From contig WUJK01000004.1 in NCBI GenBank assembly GCA_011317545.1, forward strand, positions 3,294,501 to 3,358,500: a DNA stretch of 64,000 nucleotides. The letters run 5' to 3'. Under the pieces are notes generated by a model, which worked only from the letters and a program-made list of their open reading frames with translations, was not told the origin of the DNA and did not search any database. Shown here one piece after another: positions 13,201 through 23,714 of this stretch (position 1 is the stretch's first letter; each line of letters starts with the position of its first letter). Source of the stretch: Coniella vitis. Its lineage: Eukaryota > Ascomycota > Sordariomycetes > Diaporthales > Schizoparmaceae. The position numbers and the translations under genes are program-made.

Positions 13201-13763
13201 CTCGAAGAAATCCCAGGCGGAATTACACCCGCGGTATAAGATATAACTCGAATAATTAAGGAACTTTAGTTAGAACTTAGGAAAATACTCGAAAAAGTAT
13301 CAGAAAAGATAAAAAACTACGCTAACTAGAAAATAATTAAGGGACTAATTCTATAGAAGGGAGATAAAGTCTACCTACGTCGTATAAATATTAAAACTAA
13401 GCGACCCTTTAATAAACTTAACTATAAGAAACTCAGACCCTTCGAAATTAAGAATAAAATTTCGGACCTTAATTATAAACTCAAGCTACCTCTAAATATA
13501 AGGATATACCTAGTCTTTTATATTTCACTCCTCGAACCAGCACCAAGAAACGTACCTATCGAAAAATCACTCGAACTCGAAGAGCAAGAACAGGAATATA
13601 AAGTTAAATAGATTATTAACGAAAGAAACGGATAATTCCTAATTAAATAGAAAGGCTACCTAGATAGCGAAAATACTTAGGAACCTAGACGCAACCTACG
13701 TAATAGTCCGTAAGCTATCCAAGTATAGAAACGCAAAAAGCAAAGCGCTATATAAGCCTAACG
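10240..13763 (+). pseudogene. Chromovirus pol remnant: PR, RT, RNase H, IN, chromodomain
   Basis: Protease: LLDSGV at about 10,300-10,317 followed by GNFIF. Reverse transcriptase: about 11,000-11,700, with GYIRPLY, KKNGKLRLYVNYR and YLDDIL at 11,524-11,544, so the catalytic Asp pair survives. RNase H: SKKLNELELNYGTPD and a YTDYKNL segment near 12,175. Integrase: first Asp near 12,724 (LDFIVKL), second near 12,921 (LDRGS) and Glu near 13,030 (TERVN). A PFNKLNYKKLRPFEI segment fits the GPY/F region, and a chromodomain at about 13,590-13,730 reads FLIKW*GYL with EPRRNL. The chromodomain places it among chromoviruses, whose chromodomain directs integration to marked chromatin. Inactive because of stops. 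Confidence 0.95.
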
Positions 13764-13913
13764 GGTATCTAGGAGTTAAACGTATAACCTTAACTATAGA
13801 AGTCAAGGCGTATAGCCGCTATACTACGGATATCCGCTATCTCCTATAGGCAATAAAGGAACCCCTTCTAACCCTTATTAACTAAAAAGATACCTCCCGC
13901 TATTCTAGTAATA

Positions 13914-13985
13914 AAACTCCCTAGGAATCGAACCTAGGACCTTCTATATAGGAATCAGATACTCTAACCACTAAGATAAGAGAAC
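13914..13985 (-). tRNA. tRNA-Arg(CCT)-like pseudogene inside the chromovirus
   Basis: On the minus strand these 72 bases fold as a tRNA. There is an A-box-like TATCTTAGTGG (expected TAGCTTAGTGG), an anticodon loop TTCCTAT with CCT in the anticodon position, and a perfect B box GGTTCGATTCC inside a T arm with CTAGG/CCTAG pairing. The acceptor stem pairs poorly (5' GTTCTCT against 3' GGAGTTT) and the anticodon stem has a mismatch plus a wobble explained partly by C to T change. I infer a captured tRNA or tRNA-derived SINE remnant, probably non-functional. Length and B box make chance unlikely. Confidence 0.75.
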
Positions 13986-14753
13986 GACGCTAGAATAAAC
14001 GTTCGGAATCTACTTAGAAACCCAAGAATATACCTATAAACCACTAGGACTACCTAAATCGAAACCCGTAGCATGCCAATCTATAACCCCAAACGCCCCT
14101 AGAGATTAAGCTTCCAGGACTATAATATCCTCCGCAGCCTAACGAACCTCTTCCTCTATAAGACTATATAAAACGCTTACGTAATATATAGGAGAGTCTA
14201 TAATATAATAATATACTATAATATATATATATACTAAGTTATAGCTATATATATACTCTAATAAGCTTGAAAAGAGCTAAAGAAAGTAAAAGAGCTTAAA
14301 GAACGCTAATTCGTCTCTTTTAACAAACTTTCTTTAATATCTTAATAACTAAACGAGTATATAAGCTATTACTAATATATTTATAACTAGTATAGAGTAT
14401 AAATATATATACTAATATAAAATATATAACGTTGATTACGTAAGCAATAACGTCAGCAGAAGGTTCTAGAAAGTACGTAGACTTTTCAGGCTACGTAAGC
14501 CTTCACCACCACTTTGCCACTCGGCAGAATATATTATTCCACTACCGAACAATAGGAATAACTAAAGATACGGATTTATAATATATATTATAAATCAAAG
14601 AATAGAAGGCTCTAGAAGATAGCTATAGAATAACTATAAATATAGCTATTCCCTCCCGACGAAAGGAATAGCAATAGAAGCAAGCAAGCAAGCATTTCGA
14701 TATAATATAACTACTATTAACCCTCTTCTTTAGCCCCTCGATCCTCTTTACTA

Positions 14754-15050
14754 TTATATATTATAACCTCCAACATCCTCCCTATAAGCAACCTCCTCCC
14801 GCGCTAGCTACTTAGCTCGCTCTTTCTTATCTAACTTATCCAGGGATTTAAGACCCGTAGCCACTATCTTCTCACTACGCTTACGAAGCGAACACTTCTA
14901 TTAACGTAGCCTTATTAAGCGACTAATAGCCTTAGTTAGCTTCTATTAAAGCTTAAGAAAAGCCTCCTTAGCCTCTATTTCTTTACCCTCTAAGCGATCT
15001 ATCTCGGCGGTAATATGTATTAAAACGCTAACGTTAGCAAAGGAGAGATA
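14754..15050 (-). pseudogene. Minus-strand coiled-coil coding remnant in chromovirus 3' segment
   Basis: The minus strand reads as a hydrophilic, charged protein end with few stops: AEIDRLEGKEIEAKEAFLKL, then RLIRLR, LRKRSEKIVATGLKSLDKL and ERAK, ending at TAA (14,754). The heptad-like charge pattern suggests a coiled coil. It resembles charged C-terminal tails that I recall from proteins found near transposons in fungal genomes, but I cannot name the family with confidence. It lies opposite to gag-pol, so it is probably captured or a remnant of an older insertion. The upstream boundary is uncertain because both strands remain open from 15,050 to 15,350. Confidence 0.55.
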
Positions 15051-15358
15051 CTAGAAAGAACTACGATTAAGAACCTATAAGAAGATAGCGGAACCCCGGA
15101 ACTATTATAAGAACAACCCTATCGAACGTAATAAGAATAGCGTTTCGAACTCTTTATTATCTAGTACTTAAGGCTACGTTAAAAACAGAAAGAGCAAGGT
15201 ATTATAAGATAACCCAAGCGGTCGATAGTATCGGCTAAGCGAGAACGGTTACTTAAAGAATTCGATAATATAACGAATCAGGAAGGTATAATCCGAAGTA
15301 AGAATATTAGGCAGGACTACTTACGGAAATACTATAGGTCTTTAGGGATAAAGACCGA

Positions 15359-15372
15359 TAGAAGGGAGATAA
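15359..15372 (+). promoter_or_regulatory. Polypurine tract of the chromovirus
   Basis: The purine-rich TAGAAGGGAGATAA lies immediately before the right LTR, where plus-strand DNA synthesis is primed in LTR retrotransposons. Confidence 0.75.
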
Positions 15373-15866
15373 TATTATAACCTACGGTTATATAGGTTAT
15401 AGGAACGGGCTAACGTAATAAGCGCCTAACGGACGGAATTATAACGGACCGTTAGGATCTCTTATATAACTAAGTTATATAGGATAATATAATTAGGGTT
15501 AGGATTAATTACTCGGATTATAATAATCGAAGTAATCGGATTACGATAATTACGGTAATTACGGCGACTGGATTATAAACCTAGAAGTAATCTAGTATAA
15601 TAACGGAAGGATATAAGGACGATGGATTTCCTAGCTATTAGATAGTTTTCCTTATAGTCTTTAGTTATAAATCTAAGTATTAATCTAACCTTAAGTCTAG
15701 AATTAGTTTTATTAATAGGGTAATCCCTCTTAATTACTTAGTATGTTATAAAGTTACTTAATATTATTTAGTACGTATCGGGACTTAAAGGTAATACTTC
15801 TCTATCCTACTAATATACAACTTATAGGTACTTCTAGAATCCGGGATTCAGGCAAGGATTATTATA
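15373..15866 (+). repeat. Chromovirus right LTR
   Basis: It starts TATTATAACC, that is TG changed to TA, and ends GGATTATTATA. It aligns along its whole length with 7,438-7,931 and is followed by the A3 leader sequence AGCGGCCCTCCGCC. Confidence 0.93.
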
Positions 15867-15999
15867 AGCGGCCCTCCGCCGCCTAAGGGACTAGTGCCTA
15901 GGACGGATATTAGTTTTATTACGGATTCCATTTACTCCCCTATATAGCAGAAGAGGTATTATAATACCGCGCTATAGGTATAGGAGGATATTACTACTC

Positions 16000-16996
16000 G
16001 TTAAGATAACCCCTTCGCCCCTAATACGGTTAGGACCCTCCTTATAGGCGTACGCTATATATTTATAGCCCGGGAAACGGTTCTACTAGCGGTAGACGAG
16101 ACCCTAAGAAAGTTATTTAATACCTTTAAAGGCCCTTTATAGAGCGAGGAGCGTTTTTATACGGAGAGGGTATACTCCTAGCTTCTAGTTATAGCTAGGT
16201 ATAAGCTTAAAAGTTTTTTATCGGATCCGGCTATTAACCGGCTTATTCTAATATACCTAACTCCTCCTATTATTATTATAAAGGTAATATTCTACCCTTA
16301 ATAACTACCTTTACTTACCTAATACCCCTAATAAGGTCGAAGCTAGGCTATTATTATAAGTATAGCCGTTAGGCTCCCGGTAAAGCCGGCTTACTATATT
16401 CGAAAAGCCGATCCCTAACCCGATCGGTAGCGGGGATAGGATATAAGGATCCTTCTTAAAACCGCCCCTTATAATATACTTATAACCTTGCCCCTTTAGG
16501 GATTTAAGCTAGGTATTTATACCCGGCTTTAAATTCCTATAATTAATATAGCGGTAATTACTAAGACCTTTATTAGCTAAGCTCTACGCCTTATTAGTAA
16601 GGAGGTTCGGGATAAGCTTTTCGTTAACCCTTTAAAGGGTAAGTTATTAGAACTAATATAAGTATCCTCGGCGATTATATTTTAAACTTAGGTTACCTAT
16701 ATAATAACCGGGGTCCTAAGAGAGCTTTATAACCCCTTTACCTATTAAAGGGTATCTCCTAAGGAGTATATCCGGGAGGAGGTTATAGTATAAACGGGAG
16801 TTAAGCCTATTTCCTATAAGCTTTCTATAAATAGGTATAACCTTATTATAGGTATAGCTACTTAGCTAATATCCTTTTTATATAAGGTATAACCCTTTTA
16901 GGTCTTTAACCTACCCCGGGCCCGGCTTATATAAAAGGCGGAGAAGCTCTTATTTTATATAGATAATTATCTCGGCTATTATTTAACTAAGCGTTA
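16000..16996 (+). pseudogene. LINE-A gag-like ORF1, 3'-truncated (copy A3)
   Basis: This aligns with A4 gag from about 32,490 to 33,475 (TLRKL-like and LSDPAI-like segments near the start). It ends at the deletion junction just before the zinc-knuckle region, so nucleic-acid-binding motifs are absent in this copy. Confidence 0.75.
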
Positions 16997-17000
16997 TATT

Positions 17001-20000
17001 CGAATATATCGGCGGACCTTTTAATAGGGTAGGATTAATATAGCGGCCTTAGATACGGATATCTTCGGGATAATAGGATAGTATAAGCTAGCTATACTAT
17101 TATAAGCTCCCCCGCTATATATAAGGGATAGGATATTATATAAGGACCTAGTTAAAAAGGTAAGCTTATTATAGGATAAGATCCTATAGCGGTTCTCTAG
17201 AGATAACGATTTAGTTAAGGACTCGTTTAAGGGTTAGGATACCTTTAAAGCTTATTTTTAATAGGGTTATACGGTTATACCTAAGGAAGTTAAGGAGTAT
17301 ATTATCCGAATTAAGTTTACTTCTCTCGGGGTAGATAGCGCCTCGGTATTTCTATTAAAGGAGTATTAGGATAATATAAGCCCCCTTTTAATATAGCTTT
17401 ATAACTATTACCTTATTATAGGGTATTTCCTATTACCTTAGCGCTATACTAAGGTATCGATATACCCTAAGCTAGGTAAAAGGGATATAAATAGCCTTAG
17501 GTTATATAAGTTTATTACTCTCCTTTCTACCTTTTTTAAGGGGCTCGAAAGGCTAGTTATATATAGGCTTTCCTAGATCCTATTTACTAAAGGGGTCTTT
17601 AACCTATAATACTATAGGGCGCTATTAAAACGCTTTATAACGGACCTTATTATAATATTTATATATAACGTTAAGCTAATATTCTCCCGGGGATAGGTTA
17701 TTATAGTAATAACTAGAGATATATAAGGGGTATTCAATACCGTCCTCCTTAATAGATTAGTTATACGGCTATAAGCCCTTAGCTACTTATTATTATTATT
17801 AAGTTTAATAACCTCCTTCCTAATAATATAGCTAGTACGGGTCTGCTTAGATAGGTCGACGACGGGTTTCTCCTCGGTAAAATATAATATACTATAAGGT
17901 TTACCTTTCTCGCTAGTATTATATATAATCTACCTCTCGGAGCTTATTTTATAGCGTAATAATAGGTATTTTTACTATACGGATAATATCCTCTTCCTTT
18001 ATATCTCTAATAATAAGGAGGAGAATATAATACTATTAGAAACGGATATAGCGAGCGTTAACGATTAGGCTATAAGGAATATAATATAGTTTATAGCGGA
18101 GAAGACTAAGGTTTTCTACTTCTTAAAGCGTAAGGAGGCGGTATAGCTAGCTATTATAATAGGCGGTAAGCGTATAGAGCCTATTATTAGTATACCCTCT
18201 TATTCTAAGGTAGCTAGCTTCTACTAGCTAGGTTTCTAGTTTAATAAGTATCTTATAGATAAACGGTATATTAAAGAAAGGGTTTATAAGATAGCGGAGG
18301 TTATTATTTACTTTAGGAGCTTTAGGAAGGTATAATATAGCCCCCCTACGGTATCTCTTTATAAAGCGGTTATAGTTATACTTATCCCGATACTTATATA
18401 TATAGCGGACTCTTAATTTCGACCGGGCTATATACTTATAGTATAGCTTAAAAAGGCGGACTAACTATTAGTAAAAGGTATTAAAGGGATATTATTAGTA
18501 TAGAAAACGGTATATATAGTAATAGCCTTTTATAAAGCGGGCCTCCTTATAGCTAAGCTTACGTTAGGGGCAGCGGTTTACCGGGCTAGCTTATAATATA
18601 CTTTACTAGATACGGGGTACCCCCTTTATAAGCGGATATACGCCCCTATTAGGTATAACCTTAGAGTATTTAATACGCGCTTTATAAACGCTATATATAG
18701 CTTTCCTATTATACTTAGACCGGCCTTATTTCCTCCCCGGTATTTAAACCGGGCTATACTAAACCCTAATATCGGTTACCTTAAAAAGGAGGCGGCTATA
18801 CGCTATAACGTATAGTATATAATCCTACCGCCGGATATTACGGTAGTATATATAAACGGCTCTAAGGTTTAGGATAAACCTAAGCGTAAGGTAGGCTACG
18901 GGTATACTATAGTAAGAGATAGGGTATTTATTACTACTATTACTAAAGTATTCTATAAGTACTTATATATCTTCGATACTAAAGTAGTTAGAGCGCTTAT
19001 AAGACTATAACTAGCGCTAAAAACGGTATTATTAGCGGTATTTATTTATATAGATAATACTTCGGTTATCTAGGGATTACGGGGTAATACGCTTATTACC
19101 TTATAATAGGTTTTCCGGAGCTTTTAGGCCCTTTATAAGTAGTACCTTAAGAAGGGCCGGTTAATAACCGTCCTTTAGAGTCCTAATTATATAAGTATAG
19201 CTAGGAATAAGCTTATAGATACCCTAATAAGGAGGGGTATAATACTCCCCCTAATAAAGCGGGTAATAAGCCCTATTACCTTAGGCGTATAAACCCTTTA
19301 CCGAGAGGGAATTAGGAGCTCTAAGAGGGTATAATAAGTATATTAATAGGTAGTCTTATTTAACTAGTATAACGCCTAGGGGCTAGGCTTCCGTATTATA
19401 GTATAGCCGGCCCTTTCGCTAAATTACTAATAGCTAGCTCTCTTTATAGCTATAAGGATTAGTTATAGTAACTTTAAGGTATATTATTATCGGTTTAGCT
19501 AGCTAGGGATAGGCCGCTATTATAGAATAAGCTATTTAGGAAAGCTTTCGCCTCGGTATTAGGTATATTATATTATAGCTCGGCGGAGGTAATAGGATTA
19601 GCCGGAGGGTTTAGCCGAGCCCCCTAATAGCTATTTCTACGAAACGTATTTATAGCGGGTATTTATAGATTATTAGGTATAATCTACCTTCTTAGAAGTA
19701 GTTTATAAAGATTCTCTATAAATAGTTCCCTTACTATTATATATAGGATAGGTATAATATAGTTTATTACCTTATAGGAAAGCGGGTTTAATCGGAATCT
19801 TATATTATTAGCTATTAAGGTAGTTTATAGCTATATTATAGGCTATTTAGGGCTAAGGTATATTAAGCTATATACGGTCGATTACCTAGCGTATAGCGTT
19901 ACTAAGGGCGTATAGTATAGTATAGCGGTCGGCGGGAGTATTTAGGATAGGAGTAACTAGGCCGGGAAGTAACTATAATAAGCTTATAGCGCTAAGGGTA

Positions 20001-20010
20001 TACTCCTACT
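17001..20010 (+). pseudogene. LINE-A ORF2 without endonuclease (copy A3)
   Basis: The remnant begins downstream of the endonuclease because of the deletion. Reverse transcriptase is readable with *GLPFSLVLY near 17,900. The catalytic motif is YYTDNIL at 17,976-17,987: the second Asp codon is now AAT (Asn) where A1 keeps GAT, a G to A change. RNase H follows at about 18,840 (VYINGSKV). Trp and Gln codons are replaced by TAG/TAA throughout. Confidence 0.87.
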
Positions 20011-20134
20011 TATAGGTAGTATTAATACCGGTAGTAGCGGTAATAGTAGCTAGGTGCTAATATTATTAGGGCTAGTATTATAGCTAATATTATTATTACT
20101 AGCGGTAGCGGAGTAGGATATAGTAGGGGCGTTA

Positions 20135-21256
20135 TTAGGGCTAGGTAACTAGCTCTATCTCCTTCTCCGATTTATTAGAAGACTCGGTAAGGCCCTTTAT
20201 TAGTACTTTATCGTAATCCTCCTTAGCTATACGAATAGTAATACGGTAGGAGCTATTATCTTTTCCTACCTATAGGGCGTTATATAGCTAGCTATTAACG
20301 GTTACTAGGTAATTAGGTAAAGGGTTATAGCCCTTACGCTAGTAATATTAATAGCGGGTATTACCCTCGATATCCTAATAATCGTTAAGTAACTTACCAG
20401 CGATTACCGAGACTAAATACTACTCGTAAGGTATATTATACTAGGTTACGATATAACGGCTATTAGGAGTAGCTTCGCTAGCCTTCTATATCTTCTTACG
20501 TTTAATAAGGGTAATAGGGGTAATAGCTTTACCCTTATTCTTAGTAATATTAGTCTTCTTCTTATTAGTCTTAGCTTTAGGCTAAATACTAATAGTAATA
20601 GTAGCGTTAGTAATATAGGCGGTATAAGGAGGATTAGCCTTAATAGGAGCTATAATCTTAATAGCTCTAGCTTTAGTATTACTACTATTAGTAGTAATAG
20701 TAAAACGCTGCTTTTTAGTAGTAGGAGTATTAATAGGAGTAGAAGTAGGCGTAAGGTATTTACTACTAATATTACCGGCGGTAGTAATACGGGCGATACC
20801 GATATCGTTATCGTTACTATTATTACTACTACTACTATTATCGTCTATATAAGTACGATTAGTATTACTATTAGTACTATAATTACTATCGTTATTAGCT
20901 TTATTCTAGCTAGCCTCCTTATTATCCTCCTCGGCGTTATTATCTCTAGTATATATATTAACGGTAGGCTCCTTATTGCTAGAGGTATCCTCGGCTTATT
21001 TATAGCTATCTTAGAGTAAGTCTACCTTATCTTCGTTATTAATACTATCCTTAATAGCTTCGGTACTACCCTTATCCTTGTCCTTAAGCTCGAGGGTATT
21101 ATTAAGGGCCTTTTATAGGATATCTTTATTACCTTTATCTTCGTTATAGATATAGTTATTATTATTAAGTATATTAATAATCGGCTTTATAGCGTTATAT
21201 AGGAGTATGCTATATATTATAGGGATAATACCCTTTTTAATAGCTTTAGACTCTAT
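20135..21256 (-). pseudogene. Reverse-strand LINE-A ORF, about 373 codons (copy A3)
   Basis: The distance between the aligned start (ATA at 21,254-21,256) and the aligned stop (TAA at 20,135-20,137) is 1,122 bases, identical to A1, despite numerous point differences. That is what is expected of a frame that was intact when both copies inserted. The features match A1: acidic Ser/Asn-rich first half, Lys-rich patch, ordered C-terminal part. Confidence 0.58.
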
Positions 21257-22432
21257 TAGTAAATATATTAATTAGTAGTATTTAATTAGCAGGGTTAGAA
21301 TATTATCTCGGTATAATATATTACGCTTATTATACTATTTATATAGGTATAGTATAAAGAGAATTTAACGCTTTATAATAGCGCTAGATATAATATTTTA
21401 GGAGCTTAGGCTAGTTTATATAGATTAATAGGAATAATATACGCTTCTTAGTTATACGGGTATTAATAGTATTCGCGGTATAGCGTACTTTAGCGTATTT
21501 ACCTATATATCAATTTAAAACGTTAGTAGGCTATTATAAGTCCTAGTATTTATTTAGGGAGAGTAGATACGCTTACTTTCTTTCTTAGGAGGTATAATAG
21601 TAGTAATAGTAATAGTTACTATACTTAGGGCTTTAGAAGGAAGTATAATATAGCGGCGGTAAGGGCTAGTAGTAATAATACGGCTATATTATTATATATT
21701 AGATTAAGGGAGGAGGAGGGAGAAAGGAGAAGGAGGAGGGAGTTTAGACGAGCTATAGTAGGGGTAGAACAAATATAGCAAATAGCATAATACCCCTACT
21801 ATTAATAATAGTAGGGGTATATCTAGCTATAGCAGCTATTATCTATAATTATAAATAAAGGGCTAGCTACTATTAGCAGAGAGATATATACTTTTACGAA
21901 CTATTAATAATAGATACCTTAAGGTACGTTTCTAACGCGTCTTAAGCTATTACTCTATACTATTATAAGGATATCTACGCTACGGTAATAGCTTAGTAGC
22001 TAGTAGGCTCTCTAGTATAGCGCCCTTAGGCTTTTATACTAGTAAGGTTATCGCTAATATAGTCGATATATAATACTTATATAGAACAGCTTCGGAACCG
22101 GTCTCGGCCGGTATCTAATATCCGGTAACTATATAGTAATAGGCTAACCTAATAAGAACGTAGCCCTATATAGGCTATACGAATAGTATTATATAACTCT
22201 GCTTTAGGACTAATCCCTAGAGTATTTAGCCTCTAGGACGTAGTTAATACGCTATAAAGTAGCTTTTAGGCTAGGGTTATACTACGAATATAGCTGCTAG
22301 GTAGGCGTATATACGCTCCTTAGTAGTACGATAGGCAGTATACGCCGAGATACCCCTTAGGAGGTATACTAGCGTAACTAGTCCGGCGTTAATTTAGTTA
22401 AATAAATAAATAAATAAATATTATTAAGAGAT

Positions 22433-23322
22433 ATTAATAAGCTATTATAAGTCTAAAGAGGCGTTTAAGGAGAGTAATACGCTTAGTTCTTTTCTTAGGA
22501 AGTATAATAATAATAGATACAATAATAATAGTATTAAGAGTTTTAATAGGGAGTTTGATATAATAATAGTATAGGCTAGTAATATTATTATATAGCTATA
22601 TATTAAGAAGAGAGAGAGGGGGGAGAAAGGGAAAGGGAGAAAGGAGTTTAAGCAATTTATAAAATAGGTAGAGGAAGTATAATAGATAGTATAATACTCC
22701 TGTTATTATTAATAATAAGGGTATTTTTAGCTATTATAGCTATTATTTATATCTATAAATAAAGGGCTAGCTATTATTACTAAGATAATTTATACTTTTA
22801 TAGACTATTAATAATAAGCGCTTTAGAATACGTTTTTAATATACTCTGAGCTATTATTCTATACTATTATAAGGATATCTATACTATAGTAATAGGTTAA
22901 TAGCTAATAAGCGTTCTAATATAATGCCCTCGGGCTTTTATACTAATAAGGTTATCCTTAATATAGTTAGTATATTATATATATAGAAAATAGACTTAGG
23001 ACCGGTTTCCGCCGGTATTTAACGTTTAAGGGCTATATATTAACGCGCTAACCTAATATATAATAGCTCTATATAAGCTATATAAATAATATTATATAAC
23101 TCCGTTCTAAGACTAATCCCTAGAGTATTAAGCCTTTAGGATATAGCTAATATACTATTAAATAGCTTTTAAGCTTTAGTTATACTGCGATTATATATAT
23201 TAGGTAGGTATATATACGTTTTTAGTAGTATAATAAGCGGTATACGCCAAGATATGTTTTAGGAGGTATACTAGCGTAACTAGTCCGGCGTTAATTTAAT
23301 TAATTAATTAAATAAATAAATA
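22433..23322 (+). mobile_element. LINE-A copy A2, right part with tail
   Basis: This continues A2 after A3, beginning with the right-hand copy of the duplication. It covers the purine tract (about 22,609-22,650) and the conserved 3' terminus (near 23,265-23,300), and ends in a tail of AATT and AAAT units. Confidence 0.87.
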
Positions 23323-23714
23323 TAGGTATATAATTCTTATAGGCTTACGGGTAAATATACGGCTTCGGTATACTAGAGTATAAAGCTATAGTTAGTATAT
23401 TTCTTTCCCGCTTTTAAACCGGTATTATATAAGTATAATTAGAGCGCCCTTCGAATAGCTTATAAGCTACTTAGATATTATCGGTAACGGTATTTATATC
23501 AATAAAGTGCTTATAGAAAACTCTAAAAGCGGATTCTTAAGTATAAAAGCTACTTAAGAATAGCTTTTATGCTATTATTTAGATTTTAAATCTTCTTTTC
23601 TCTTTAAATTAGTTAATAATAGAAATTAGGATTATAATTATAAACGCTCTTTTAATACCCGTTTATATTCAATTAACTTCTTTTAACTACCTTATATATT
23701 CGATAATATTTATA
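23323..23714. other. Unclassified AT-rich spacer with hairpin
   Basis: I recognise no gene or element. It contains a near-perfect inverted repeat: ATTCTTAAGTA (23,533-23,543) and TACTTAAGAAT (23,551-23,561) with a 7-base loop, inside an outer AAAAGC/GCTTTT pair (23,526-23,531 and 23,563-23,568). Confidence 0.5.

Larger units (their letters stand above)
13764..15358. other. Chromovirus segment between pol and right LTR, less mutated
   Basis: This 1.6-kb segment keeps many CpA and TpG dinucleotides (for example CACCACCACTTTGCCACT near 14,505), unlike pol or the LTRs. It holds a tRNA-like sequence, an (AAGC)n run near 14,680 and a minus-strand coding remnant. RIP acts on duplicated DNA, so weaker mutation suggests this part was not duplicated when RIP acted. 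No envelope gene is recognisable. Confidence 0.7.
7438..15866 (+). mobile_element. Ty3/Gypsy chromovirus, complete but RIP-degraded, inserted in A3 leader
   Basis: Two 494-bp LTRs (7,438-7,931 and 15,373-15,866) flank gag, protease, reverse transcriptase, RNase H, integrase and a C-terminal chromodomain, the Metaviridae order. Host flanks are GGCGG on the left and AGCGG on the right, consistent with a 5-bp target duplication with one change. A 1.6-kb segment between the end of pol and the right LTR carries non-retroviral material. Total length is about 8.4 kb. A second copy begins at 62,662. Confidence 0.95.
15867..22418 (+). mobile_element. LINE-A copy A3, main part, with internal deletion
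   Basis: The leader resumes at AGCGG and continues through gag, ORF2, the reverse-strand ORF, the 3' region and an AAAT tail (22,391-22,418). Relative to A4 about 1.55 kb is missing. At about 16,996-17,001 the gag sequence ATTTAACTAAGCGTTAT joins directly to TTCGAATATATCGG, equivalent to about 35,035 in A4, so the gag C-terminus and the endonuclease are gone. The copy is flanked by the 14-bp duplication shared with A2. Confidence 0.9.

Noticed and set aside
14670..14700. AAGCAAGCAAGCAAGC run as a possible origin or regulatory array
   Set aside because: It is a short simple repeat within the chromovirus cargo segment with no supporting context.
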